Shown here piece after piece: positions 6,462 to 12,907 of a DNA stretch of 14,386 bases. This DNA comes from Spyradocola merdavium (GTDB lineage: Bacteria; Bacillota; Clostridia; Christensenellales; UBA1750), in contig DVIM01000014.1 of assembly GCA_018711265.1 (NCBI GenBank), forward strand, positions 1-14,386. The letters run 5' to 3'. How positions within the stretch are numbered: position 1 is the stretch's first letter; each line of letters starts with the position of its first letter. Under the pieces are notes generated by a model. That model was not told the origin of the DNA, ran no database searches, and saw only the letters and a list, made by a program, of their open reading frames with translations. The translations under genes and the position numbers were made by a program.

Positions 6462-6578
6462 CGCGAGGCCGGGTTCCGCCGCATCTTGCAGCCCCGGGAC
6501 GGCGGGTACCTGCCCCGGGACTGCATCGGCGTCTCCACGCTGCAGGAGGCGGCGGAGGCGGCCTTTGCGGACGGCTGA
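6462..6578 (+). pseudogene. lonC: Duplicated 3' fragment of lonC (second copy)
   Basis: The fragment encodes the last 38 residues of LonC and TGA without the rest of the gene. Against the working copy, the FRRIL codons change at three places (CGG>CGC, ATT>ATC, CTG>TTG), all silent; one V>I change occurs later. No start or ribosome binding site belongs to it, so it is not expected to be translated. Confidence 0.8.
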
Positions 6579-6582
6579 GACG

Positions 6583-6640
6583 AAAAATCCCCCAGCCGCG
6601 ACGGGAAAAGTCCCTGTCGGGGTTGGGGGATTTGCTTTTT
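6583..6640. terminator. Bidirectional terminator, copy 2
   Basis: Same design as copy 1 but sequence-diverged: AAAAATCCCCCA pairs with TTGGGGGATTT, with an inner CGAC/GTCG extension and GGGA/TCCC, then TTTTT. The changes keep or improve pairing. Confidence 0.75.
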
Positions 6641-6652
6641 GGGGGACCGGCC

Positions 6653-6673
6653 TTAAAGCTCGGTGCGGCCGCC
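6653..6673 (-). pseudogene. recR: Duplicated 3' tip of recR (second copy)
   Basis: Read on the minus strand it gives GRTEL and stop, as at the real RecR end, but with GAG CTT TAA where working recR has GAA CTC TGA. The copy-1 equivalent (stop at 6442-6440) has diverged more and reads GCVEL. Both are only a few codons long. Confidence 0.65.
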
Positions 6674-6674
6674 G

Positions 6675-6791
6675 CGCGAGGCCGGGTTCCGCCGGATTCT
6701 GCAGCCCCGGGACGGCGGGTACCTGCCCCGGGACTGCGTCGGCGTCTCCACGCTGCAGGAGGCGGCGAAGGCCGCCTTTGCGGACGGCTGA
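6675..6791 (+). pseudogene. lonC: Duplicated 3' fragment of lonC (third copy)
   Basis: This again holds the last 38 LonC codons plus TGA. It is nearly identical to the working copy: one silent TTG>CTG, plus an E>K and a silent change near the end. It has no start of its own. Confidence 0.8.
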
Positions 6792-6795
6792 GATG

Positions 6796-6853
6796 AAACA
6801 ATCCCCCAGCCCGCGACGGGGAAAGTCCCTGCCGGGGTTGGGGGATGCTTTTT
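6796..6853. terminator. Bidirectional terminator, copy 3 (adjacent to recR)
   Basis: Stem nearly identical to copy 1, with the flanking A-run broken (AAACAATCCCCC) and a T-run of five. It lies directly after the recR stop and so serves recR on the minus strand. Confidence 0.75.
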
Positions 6854-6862
6854 GGGACCGGC

Positions 6863-7456
6863 TCAGAGTTCGGTGCGGCCGCGCAGCGCGCGGGAGAGCG
6901 TCACCTCGTCCGTGTATTCCAGGTCGCTGCCGATGGGCACGCCGTGCGCGATCCGCGTGACCTTGATGTCCGAAAAGGGCTTGAGCAGCCGCGCGATGTA
7001 GGCGGCCGTGGCCTCGCCCTCGATGTCGGGATTCGTGGCCAGGATCACCTCGCGCACGCCGGAGAGGCGGCCGAGCAGCTCCCGGATGCGGATGTCGTCC
7101 GGACCGATGCCCTCCATGGGCGAGATCGTGCCGTGCAGGACGTGGTATTTGCCGTTGTAGTCGCGCATGCGCTCGATGGCGGCCACGTCCCGCGGGTCGC
7201 GGACTACGCAGATCGTGGAGCCGTCGCGCCGCTCGTCCGCGCAGATGGAGCAGACGTCCTGGTCCGTGTAGTTGCCGCAGACGCGGCACTCGTGCACGGT
7301 CCTGCGCGCGGTCAGGATGGCGTCCGCCAAGGCCTCCACCTGTTCGGGCGGCTGGGAGAGGAGGTAGTACGCCATGCGCTGCGCGCTCTTGCGCCCGATG
7401 CCCGGCAGCTTTGCCAGCTGGGCGCAGAGGCGGGAGAAGGAGTCGATGTTGCTCAT
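6863..7456 (-). CDS. recR: Recombination mediator protein RecR
   Basis: A 197-residue RecR, normal length. It has the N-terminal helix-hairpin-helix (LPGIGRKSAQR, 17-27), a C4 zinc finger (C57, C60, C69, C72) and a Toprim domain beginning near 81 with ICVVRDPRD and the 'YHVLHGTISPMEGIGPDD' loop (104-121). With RecO or RecF it loads RecA onto SSB-coated DNA and acts in gap repair. It starts 7 bases after the ebfC stop with no clear ribosome binding site, so it is probably translationally coupled. dnaX-ebfC-recR is the standard order. Its last codons belong to the tandem repeat. Confidence 0.97.
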   Translation of the reverse strand: MSNIDSFSRLCAQLAKLPGIGRKSAQRMAYYLLSQPPEQVEALADAILTARRTVHECRVCGNYTDQDVCSICADERRDGSTICVVRDPRDVAAIERMRDYNGKYHVLHGTISPMEGIGPDDIRIRELLGRLSGVREVILATNPDIEGEATAAYIARLLKPFSDIKVTRIAHGVPIGSDLEYTDEVTLSRALRGRTEL

Positions 7457-7463
7457 CGCCGCG

Positions 7464-7799
7464 TCAGAAGGGCAGGTTCAGGCCGCCCGTGAGCTTCCCC
7501 ATCTCCTGGGAGGAAGTCTCCTCCACCTGGCGGAGCACCTCGTTGACCGCCGCCATGACCATGTCCTGCAGCATCTCGACGTCCTCGGGGTCGACCGCCT
7601 CGGGCTGGATCGTGAGGGCGAGGATCTCCTTCTTGCCGTTGGCCTTGACCGTGACCATGCCGCCGCCGGCGGAAGCCTCGTACTCCCGCGCCTCCAGCTC
7701 CTCCTGGACCTTGGCGAGCTTTTCCTGCATCTTCTGGGCCTGCTTGAGCATCTGCTGCATGTTTCCGCCGGGCATTCCCGGGAATCCGCCTCTTGCCAT
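7464..7799 (-). CDS. ebfC: YbaB/EbfC-family nucleoid-associated protein
   Basis: A 111-residue YbaB/EbfC protein. The family forms dimeric, tweezer-like DNA-binding proteins. A Met/Gly-rich N-terminus (MARGGFPGMPGGNMQQML) leads into a helix with MQEKLAKVQEELEARE, then the conserved GGGMVTVKANGKKE core and helical 'DPEDVEMLQDMVMAAVNE'. AGGAGGT lies 11 bases before the ATG. It has its own promoter in the dnaX-ebfC gap and is co-transcribed with recR. Confidence 0.95.
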   Translation of the reverse strand: MARGGFPGMPGGNMQQMLKQAQKMQEKLAKVQEELEAREYEASAGGGMVTVKANGKKEILALTIQPEAVDPEDVEMLQDMVMAAVNEVLRQVEETSSQEMGKLTGGLNLPF

Positions 7800-7833
7800 G
7801 ATTGTAAGTACCTCCTAAACTGCATTTCGTACC

Positions 7834-7867
7834 CAGGTATTATACCTGTTTCCCGCGGTTTCGTAAA
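7834..7867 (-). promoter_or_regulatory. Promoter of ebfC-recR with palindrome over the -10 box
   Basis: On the minus strand, TTTACG (7867-7862), 17 bases, then perfect TATAAT (7844-7839). The -10 box lies within a palindrome CAGGTAT-A-ATACCTG (7834-7848). The promoter is seen clearly. Whether the palindrome is a repressor site is open, since 7-base arms around a -10 box can arise by chance. Confidence 0.65.
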
Positions 7868-7886
7868 GGGCAAAAATCCTGCGCCC

Positions 7887-9518
7887 CTAGTCCACGATGT
7901 CCACGTTTTCCCGGCCAAAGGCCGCAAAGAGCGCACCCTCGTCCACGGGGCTCTTCGGCTCCGACTGGGGCTGTGTGGCGAGCACAAACCGCGCGCGGAC
8001 CGGCCGGCCGCAGACCTTGGAAAAGGCCTCGTCGATGAGCGCGTGGTGCTCCTCCTTGATGCAGATGCCGTGGAAGATGTCGTTCTGCGCCTCGAAGGAG
8101 ACGACCGCCTCGTCCCCCTCCATCCCGAGGAAGCTGCCCATCTTCAGCGCCGTGAACAGCTGCATCCGCGTGGACTTCACGGCCTTGAGCACCTCCTTCC
8201 AGATCGCCGCGTCGCCCTCGGGCGCGCTCCGGCGCGCCGCAGGGGCAGCAGCGGGCGCGGCGCGCCGGGCCGCGGGGGCGGCCTGCCCGGCGGGGGCAGA
8301 TTGCCCAGCGGGGGCAGCCTGCCCAGCGGGGGCAGCCTGCCCGGCCGGGACGGCGTAGGCGCCGCTTGCGAGCTTGCGCTCCAGCGCGTCCAGCCGCTCG
8401 GTCAAGGCCTGCACGCTCTCGTCAAAGGCCGGGCGGCAGGCGCGCACCGCGGCCATCTCCAGCTGCATCCGGGGCTGGCTGGCCCAGCGCATCTCCGGCT
8501 CCGCGCGCGCGAACAGGTCCATGGCGCGCAGCGCGCGCTCCGCGCCGAAGGCCTCCGCCTCCGCCGCATAGCGGGCGGCGTCCTCGTCGCTGACGTCGAG
8601 CAGGTTTGCGCAGCCCGCGCAGGCGATGAGCACGTTGCGCAGGTGGCGCGTCATCTCCCGCGCAAAGACCGCGGGCTCGCGGCCCGCGCGCATGAGCTCG
8701 TCGATCGCAGTCAGGGCCCGGCCCACGTCGCCCGCGGCCAGCGCGTCCGCAAAGGCGAAGCGCGCCGCGCCCCCGGCCGTGCCCAGCGCGTCCTGCACGA
8801 CGGAGGCGGTGATGTGGTTCTGCGAATAGCTCATGCACAGGTCCAGCAGGCTGATCGCGTCGCGCATGCCGCCCTCGGCCGCGCGGGCGATGTCCAGCAG
8901 CGCCTCGTCCTCGGCCTGGCAGTCCTTCTCCTTGCAGATGCGGGAGAGCTGGGCCGCGATGTCCTTTGTGCCGATGCGCTTGAAGTCGTAGCGCTGGCAG
9001 CGGGACAGGATGGTCGGCGGCAGCTTCTGCGGGTCGGTCGTGGCCAGGATGAAGACCGCGTGCTCCGGCGGCTCCTCCAGGGTCTTGAGCAGCGCGTTGA
9101 ACGAGGCGGCCGAGGTCGACAGCGAGTGCACCTCGTCGATGATGATCACGCGGTAGCGGCAGGTCTGCGGGGGATAGGCGACCTTGGCGCACAGGTCGCG
9201 CACCTGGTCCACGCTGCCGTTGGAGGCCGCGTCGATCTCCAGGATGTCCAGGTTGTTCTCCTGGGAGAGCGCCTGGCAGGTCGGACAGACCCCGCAGGGC
9301 TCGCCGTCCTGCGGATTTTCACAGTTGATGGCCCGCGCGAGGATGCGCGCGGTCGTGGTCTTGCCCGTCCCGCGCGTGCCGTTGAACAGATAGGCGTGCG
9401 CGATGCGGCCGGACTTGACCTGGTTCTTGAGCGTCTGCACGATCGGCCCCTGGCCCACCACGTCGCAGAAGCGGTGCGGGCGAAAGGCGCGGTACAGCGT
9501 CGTGTATTCTTCCGGCAT
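7887..9518 (-). CDS. dnaX: DNA polymerase III subunit gamma/tau
   Basis: A 543-residue clamp-loader ATPase. It starts (M)PEEYTTLYRAFRPHRF. Walker A GTRGTGKTT is at 47-55, the zinc module has C66, C75, C78, C81, Walker B IIIDE is at 125-129, LEEPP at 147-151 and SRC at 172-174. After domain III comes a Pro/Ala/Gly/Gln linker with four hexapeptide repeats (about 390-413), then a roughly 125-residue C-terminal domain as in Firmicute tau. I see no A-rich slippery site for a shortened gamma. GGAGGG precedes the ATG at 9518; the in-frame ATG further upstream at 9569 lies in the hairpin-rich leader. Confidence 0.95.
   Translation of the reverse strand: MPEEYTTLYRAFRPHRFCDVVGQGPIVQTLKNQVKSGRIAHAYLFNGTRGTGKTTTARILARAINCENPQDGEPCGVCPTCQALSQENNLDILEIDAASNGSVDQVRDLCAKVAYPPQTCRYRVIIIDEVHSLSTSAASFNALLKTLEEPPEHAVFILATTDPQKLPPTILSRCQRYDFKRIGTKDIAAQLSRICKEKDCQAEDEALLDIARAAEGGMRDAISLLDLCMSYSQNHITASVVQDALGTAGGAARFAFADALAAGDVGRALTAIDELMRAGREPAVFAREMTRHLRNVLIACAGCANLLDVSDEDAARYAAEAEAFGAERALRAMDLFARAEPEMRWASQPRMQLEMAAVRACRPAFDESVQALTERLDALERKLASGAYAVPAGQAAPAGQAAPAGQSAPAGQAAPAARRAAPAAAPAARRSAPEGDAAIWKEVLKAVKSTRMQLFTALKMGSFLGMEGDEAVVSFEAQNDIFHGICIKEEHHALIDEAFSKVCGRPVRARFVLATQPQSEPKSPVDEGALFAAFGRENVDIVD
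8281..8352 (-). repeat. dnaX: Four 18-bp tandem repeats inside dnaX
   Basis: Units at 8281-8298, 8299-8316, 8317-8334 and 8335-8352 are near-identical (plus strand: GCCTGCCC[A/G]GCGGGGGCA). They encode AGQAAP-type hexapeptides in the tau linker. The length keeps frame, so gain or loss of units alters only linker length. Confidence 0.9.
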
Positions 9519-9538
9519 GTGTTGTTCCCTCCGTGGGA

Positions 9539-9571
9539 GAGCGCCCTTGGGCGCTCGCGTGCATAGCACGC
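9539..9571 (-). promoter_or_regulatory. Two adjacent perfect hairpins in the dnaX leader
   Basis: GAGCGCCC/GGGCGCTC (9539-9546 with 9549-9556) and GCGTGC-ATA-GCACGC (9557-9571) lie back to back, 21 bases upstream of the dnaX start codon and next to its ribosome binding site. Neither has a T-run in the minus direction, so they are not ordinary terminators. No convincing dnaX promoter was found in this gap. Role unknown. Confidence 0.45.
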
Positions 9572-9577
9572 ATGTTC

Positions 9578-9606
9578 AAAAAAATGCGGGGGAGATTCGC
9601 CCCCCC
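9578..9606 (-). terminator. Terminator after the zinc-ribbon gene
   Basis: On the minus strand, GGGGG pairs with CCCCC around a CGAATCT-type loop, followed by GCA and seven T's (9584-9578). It lies about 20 bases after the zinc-ribbon stop codon and before dnaX. Confidence 0.65.
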
Positions 9607-9627
9607 TGAACGCGCGGTGCGCGCCGG

Positions 9628-9924
9628 CTAGCGCGCCCTCTCCGCCAGGTCGCGCAGGGGGTAGACCTGGCCGCAGCGCAGGCAGGCGTAGGTGTAGTAG
9701 TAATACTTGACCTTCTCGGTGTTGATAAAGTACATCTCCTCCTGCCGGAAGGTCCCCGGCAGCGCGCCGCGGGTGGAGAAGAACTGCTTCTGCCGCTGCA
9801 GCTTGCCGCCGCAGGACGGGCAGATTTTTTTGCCGAAGAGAAAATAGCGGAACTCCCCCGGCGTAAAGCTGTAGGAGAAGGCCGTGTGCGGCCGGGCCTC
9901 CCAGGACGGCTTTGTTTTCTTCAT
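9628..9924 (-). CDS. Small zinc-ribbon protein of unknown function
   Basis: A 98-residue basic protein with two CxxC pairs, C35/C38 (KICPSCGG) and C81/C84 (ACLRCGQ). Together they form a zinc ribbon around an aromatic middle segment (FFSTRG..., then VKYYYYTYA). There is no signal peptide or membrane segment. GGAGGGG precedes the ATG at 9924; the longer upstream frame lacks a better start. It is transcribed alone from its own promoter, divergent from the uracil-DNA glycosylase genes and ahead of dnaX. I do not recognise a characterised family. Confidence 0.7.
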   Translation of the reverse strand: MKKTKPSWEARPHTAFSYSFTPGEFRYFLFGKKICPSCGGKLQRQKQFFSTRGALPGTFRQEEMYFINTEKVKYYYYTYACLRCGQVYPLRDLAERAR

Positions 9925-9948
9925 GCGGGTCCCCTCCGTTTCCCTTTT

Positions 9949-9978
9949 AGTATACCACGCGGCGCCCGCTCTTGTAAA
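9949..9978 (-). promoter_or_regulatory. Promoter of the zinc-ribbon gene
   Basis: On the minus strand, TTTACA (9978-9973), 18 bases, TATACT (9954-9949) preceded by TGG, an extended -10. Its -35 box overlaps that of the divergent glycosylase promoter. Confidence 0.6.
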
Positions 9979-10000
9979 ACCCCCGGATCGCGGGTATACT
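9972..10000 (+). promoter_or_regulatory. Promoter of the uracil-DNA glycosylase operon
   Basis: TTGTAA (9972-9977), 17 bases, TATACT (9995-10000). A start near 10007 gives a leader of about 20 bases holding AAAGGGGG. Confidence 0.65.
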
Positions 10001-10027
10001 AGAGAAAAAAGGAAAGGGGGCGCGCGT

Positions 10028-10624
10028 GTGGAGCTGACGTGGGAAAACCTGGAAAACGCCGTGCGCGCCTGCCGCGGCTGCGGCCTTTGCGAGCGCAGGC
10101 TGCACACGGTCCTGGGCGAGGGGAATCCGCACGCCGCCGTGCTCTTTGTCGGCGAGGGCCCCGGCCGCCAGGAGGACGAGCAGGGCCGACCCTTCGTGGG
10201 CCCGGCCGGCCAGCTGCTGGACAGGATGCTCGCGGCCATAAGCCTTACGCGCGAGATGGTCTACATCGCAAACATCGTCAAGTGCCGCCCGCCCGGCAAC
10301 CGCGAGCCCACTCCGGAGGAGGCCGCCGCGTGCCTGCCCTATCTGCGCGCGCAGTTCGTCCTCATCCGGCCCAAGATCCTGGTGTGCCTGGGGCGCACGG
10401 CCGCCATGCACATCCTCCGGCCGGACATCCGCATCACGCGCGAGCGGGGGATCTGGGTCGAAAAGAAGGGCACACTCATCCTGCCCACCTACCACCCCTC
10501 GGCCCTGCTGCGCGACGAGACCGGGCAGAAGAAGCGCGAGGCCTGGCAGGACCTGAAGTCCCTGCGCGAAAAGATGCGGGAGATGGACCTCTACCCCAAG
10601 GAGGAGAAGACGTGGACGCAATGA
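10028..10624 (+). CDS. Uracil-DNA glycosylase, family 4 (iron-sulfur type)
   Basis: A 198-residue family 4 enzyme that removes uracil from DNA to begin base excision repair. Four cysteines fit the 4Fe-4S site: C15 and C18 (CRGC), C86 (VKCRPPGNR) and C102. The active-site motif GEGPGRQED is at 43-51, followed by GRPFVGPAG. The HPS motif is YHPSALL with H156. The GTG start at 10028 has AAAGGGGG 7 bases upstream and places the first motif at the usual distance. The stop overlaps the second glycosylase gene. Confidence 0.92.
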   Translation: MELTWENLENAVRACRGCGLCERRLHTVLGEGNPHAAVLFVGEGPGRQEDEQGRPFVGPAGQLLDRMLAAISLTREMVYIANIVKCRPPGNREPTPEEAAACLPYLRAQFVLIRPKILVCLGRTAAMHILRPDIRITRERGIWVEKKGTLILPTYHPSALLRDETGQKKREAWQDLKSLREKMREMDLYPKEEKTWTQ

Positions 10625-11208
10625 CAAGGCTGCGCCGCCTCAACGAGGACTGCGCCGCCTATTTCGACGACCTCTATGCGCCGGACAAGAAGGTCTATGT
10701 GTTCGGCGACGGCGACCCGGCCGCGCGCGTGGCCCTTGTGGGCGAGGCGCCCGGCGAGCAGGAGACGCTGCTGGGCAAGCCCTTTGTCGGCCGCGCCGGG
10801 CGGAACCTGGACGCCTTCCTCGCGGGCACGGGCCTGCGCCGCGCGGACCTGTACATCACAAACGCCGTGAAGTTCCGCCCCGTGCGCACCGCCCCGAACG
10901 GCAGAACCGGCAACCGCCCGCCCACCCGCGAGGAGGCGGCCCTGTTCCTGCCCTGGCTCAAGAAGGAGCTGGCGCTCGTCTCGCCCGCGCTCATCGTGAC
11001 GCTGGGCAACGTGCCCCTGCGCGCGCTGACGGGCAGGAGCCTGCCCATCGGCCGGGTCCACGGCCAGGCGCTGGAGGGCGAGGACGGGCAGCCGCTCTTT
11101 GCGCTCTACCACCCGGCCTCCGTGCTCTACAACCCCGCCCTGCGCGCGACCTACGCGCAGGACCTGGCGCAGCTGCGGCAGAAGCTGCAGTTGATGCGCC
11201 TGATTTGA
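10612..11208 (+). CDS. Uracil-DNA glycosylase family 4-like, without iron-sulfur cysteines
   Basis: A 198-residue paralogue of the gene before it. It has GEAPGEQE (44-51), GKPFVGRAG and YHPASVLYNP with H167. The iron-sulfur residues are gone: NAVKFRP carries F88 in place of the first C-terminal cysteine, the second is replaced in EEAALFLPW, and only one cysteine (C14) remains at the N-terminus. I prefer GTG at 10612, since GGAGGAGAAGAC places a ribosome binding site at ideal spacing. ATG at 10621, overlapping the upstream stop as ATGA, is the alternative. Glycosylase activity is likely from the kept motifs, but substrate preference may differ. Confidence 0.85.
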   Translation: MDAMTRLRRLNEDCAAYFDDLYAPDKKVYVFGDGDPAARVALVGEAPGEQETLLGKPFVGRAGRNLDAFLAGTGLRRADLYITNAVKFRPVRTAPNGRTGNRPPTREEAALFLPWLKKELALVSPALIVTLGNVPLRALTGRSLPIGRVHGQALEGEDGQPLFALYHPASVLYNPALRATYAQDLAQLRQKLQLMRLI

Positions 11209-11247
11209 CACTTCAGCGCCCGCGCGCAGGATTTGGAGCGCCAAGGC

Positions 11248-11276
11248 GTGACAGGAGCCGGACTCTCTGCTATACT
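11248..11276 (+). promoter_or_regulatory. Promoter of the nfeD-floA operon
   Basis: GTGACA (11248-11253), 17 bases, TATACT (11271-11276). It lies in the 98-base gap after the glycosylase genes. No strong terminator was seen in that gap. Confidence 0.6.
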
Positions 11277-11306
11277 TAGGCCAAGGTCAAAAAAGGAGGG
11301 GATGGC

Positions 11307-11810
11307 ATGGAACTGCTGGAAATCATTTCTCTCAACTGGCCGGCTGCGCTGTGCCTGATCGCGGGCTTCGTGCTGGTGACGGTGGAGATGTTCACCCCGG
11401 GCTTTGGCGTGCCGGGCATTTCGGGCCTGGCGCTGCTGCTGATCGGGGTCATCGTCGCGGCGGACAGTTTGCTGGAGGGCATCCTGCTGACCATCATCAT
11501 CGTGCTGGTGCTCTGCCTGCTCTTTACCATCGCCGTGCGCTCGGCGTCCAAGGGCGCGCTGGCGCGCACGCCGCTCATACTCAAGACCGCCACCGACCGC
11601 GAGGACGGCTTCACCAGCGGCGAGGACCTCAACTACTTCCTCGGGCACGAGGGCGTCGTCACCACGATGCTGCGGCCCGTCGGCCGGGCGGACTTTGACG
11701 GCGTCAAGCTCGACGTGCTGGCCGAGGGCGAGTTTGTGGACGTGGGCAAGCGCGTCAAGGTCGTGCGCGTGGAGGGCCGAAAGATCGTTGTGCGCCAAAT
11801 CGGCGCATGA
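11307..11810 (+). CDS. NfeD-like membrane protein (short form)
   Basis: A 167-residue protein of the NfeD family. Three hydrophobic segments (about 12-30, 35-52 and 56-76; for example ALCLIAGFVLVTVEMFTPGF) are followed by a C-terminal OB-like beta domain (about 105-165) containing 'GHEGVVTTMLRPVG' and 'VDVGKRVKVVRVEGRKIVV'. The ClpP-like protease domain of long NfeD proteins is absent. Short NfeD proteins are encoded next to flotillins and act with them in membrane domains; floA follows after 31 bases. AAAGGAGGGG precedes the ATG. Confidence 0.88.
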   Translation: MELLEIISLNWPAALCLIAGFVLVTVEMFTPGFGVPGISGLALLLIGVIVAADSLLEGILLTIIIVLVLCLLFTIAVRSASKGALARTPLILKTATDREDGFTSGEDLNYFLGHEGVVTTMLRPVGRADFDGVKLDVLAEGEFVDVGKRVKVVRVEGRKIVVRQIGA

Positions 11811-11841
11811 CCATAGAAAAGGATAACGAGGAGGAACCCCA

Positions 11842-12843
11842 ATGGAGCAAATCATCATCGCATTTGGCATCCTGGTTGCCATCATCGTCGTGCTGGCCAT
11901 CTTCTTCTCGTTCTTCCCGCTCGGGCTGTGGATTTCGGCCATGGCCTCGGGCGTGAAGATCAAGATCTTCACCCTGGTCGGCATGCGCATCCGGCGCATC
12001 ACCCCGTCCCGCCTGGTCTACCCGCTCATCAAGGCCACAAAGGCGGGCCTGGACATCTCCATCAACAAGATGGAGGCGCATTACCTGGCCGGCGGCAACG
12101 TCGACCGCGTCATCAACGCGCTCATCGCCGCCCAGCGCGCGGACATCGACCTGGTCTTTGAGCGCGCGGCGGCCATCGACCTTGCCGGCCGCGACGTGCT
12201 CCAGGCCGTGCAGATGAGCGTCAACCCCAAGGTCATCGAGACCCCGGTCGTCGCGGCCATCGCCAAGGACGGCATCGAGCTGCGCGCCAAGGCCCGCGTC
12301 ACCGTCCGCGCCAACATCGACCGCCTGGTCGGCGGCGCGGGGGAGGAGACCGTCATCGCCCGCGTCGGCGAGGGCATCGTCACCACCGTCGGCTCCGCCG
12401 AGAGCCACAAGCAGGTGCTCGAAAACCCGGACATGATCTCCCGCACGGTCCTGGCCAAGGGCCTGGACGCCGGCACCGCCGTTGAGATCCTCTCCATCGA
12501 CATCGCGGACGTGGACGTCGGCCGCAACATCGGCGCCCAGCTGCAGACCGACCAGGCCGAGGCCGACAAGCGCATCGCCCAGGCCAAGGCCGAGGAGCGC
12601 CGCGCCATGGCCGTCGCCCACGAGCAGGAAATGGTCGCCGCCGTCCAGGAGATGCGCGCCAAGGTCGTCGAGGCCGAGGCCGAAGTGCCGCGCGCCATGG
12701 CCGAAGCCCTGCGCGAAGGCAAGCTCGGCGTGCTCGACTACTACAACATGCAGAACGTCATCGCCGACACCCAGATGCGCGATTCCATCGCCCGCAGCGG
12801 CTCGCCTGCCGGAAACGGCAAGCCCGAGCAGCCCAAGAAGTAA
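11842..12843 (+). CDS. floA: Flotillin-like protein FloA
   Basis: A 333-residue FloA (YqfA/UPF0365 type). A membrane anchor lies at about 4-27 (IIIAFGILVAIIVVLAIFF) followed by 'GVKIKIFTLVGMRIRRI'. The PHB/SPFH-like domain spans about 45-215. An Ala/Glu-rich helical coiled coil (about 225-285, 'QTDQAEADKRIAQAKAEERR') precedes the tail. In Bacillus, FloA organises membrane microdomains and fluidity and is found beside an NfeD protein, as here. AGGAGGAACCCC leads to the ATG. A terminator-like hairpin follows. Confidence 0.95.
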   Translation: MEQIIIAFGILVAIIVVLAIFFSFFPLGLWISAMASGVKIKIFTLVGMRIRRITPSRLVYPLIKATKAGLDISINKMEAHYLAGGNVDRVINALIAAQRADIDLVFERAAAIDLAGRDVLQAVQMSVNPKVIETPVVAAIAKDGIELRAKARVTVRANIDRLVGGAGEETVIARVGEGIVTTVGSAESHKQVLENPDMISRTVLAKGLDAGTAVEILSIDIADVDVGRNIGAQLQTDQAEADKRIAQAKAEERRAMAVAHEQEMVAAVQEMRAKVVEAEAEVPRAMAEALREGKLGVLDYYNMQNVIADTQMRDSIARSGSPAGNGKPEQPKK

Positions 12844-12850
12844 GAGGCGC

Positions 12851-12879
12851 GGGGAGGCGGAAGGCCGCCTCCCCCTTTT
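12851..12879 (+). terminator. Terminator-like hairpin after floA
   Basis: GGGGAGGCGG pairs with CCGCCTCCCC around AAGG, followed by C and only four T's. The stem is strong but the U-tract short, so read-through into the next two genes is plausible. Confidence 0.6.
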
Positions 12880-12907
12880 CGCCGCCGAATGGAAGGAGGA
12901 ATGACCA

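Larger units (their letters stand above)
6250..6880. repeat. Three tandem copies of the lonC end, terminator and recR end
   Basis: Copies are 6250-6460 (211 bp), 6461-6673 (213 bp) and 6674 to about 6880. Each holds the last 38 lonC codons with stop, a bidirectional terminator, and the last few recR codons with stop on the minus strand. The first copy contains the working lonC end, the third the working recR end. The junctions read GCCGCC/GCGCGAGG. Native lonC (near 6246) and native recR (near 6879) share GCCGCGC, a microhomology that could have seeded the first duplication. This repeat accounts for the whole gene-free stretch 6368-6862. Confidence 0.9.

Noticed and set aside
6354..6578. 74-residue frame inside the tandem repeat ending in LonC-like sequence
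   Set aside because: It reads through a terminator hairpin and only by chance joins the duplicated lonC end. It has no ribosome binding site.
8281..8352. Repeat array as a CRISPR candidate
   Set aside because: The units are 18 bp, contiguous, lack spacers and lie in frame inside dnaX.
7887..9518. Programmed frameshift in dnaX to make gamma
   Set aside because: No A-rich slippery heptamer with a downstream stem was found in the linker region.
7374..9566. 730-residue plus-strand frame opposite dnaX and ebfC
   Set aside because: It runs over two clear minus-strand genes and their intergenic promoter, and has a biased shadow composition.
9519..9627. Possible signal recognition particle RNA upstream of dnaX
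   Set aside because: This RNA is often found near dnaX, but none of its conserved GGAAG/AGCAGCC-type core is present. The gap holds only a terminator and two short hairpins.
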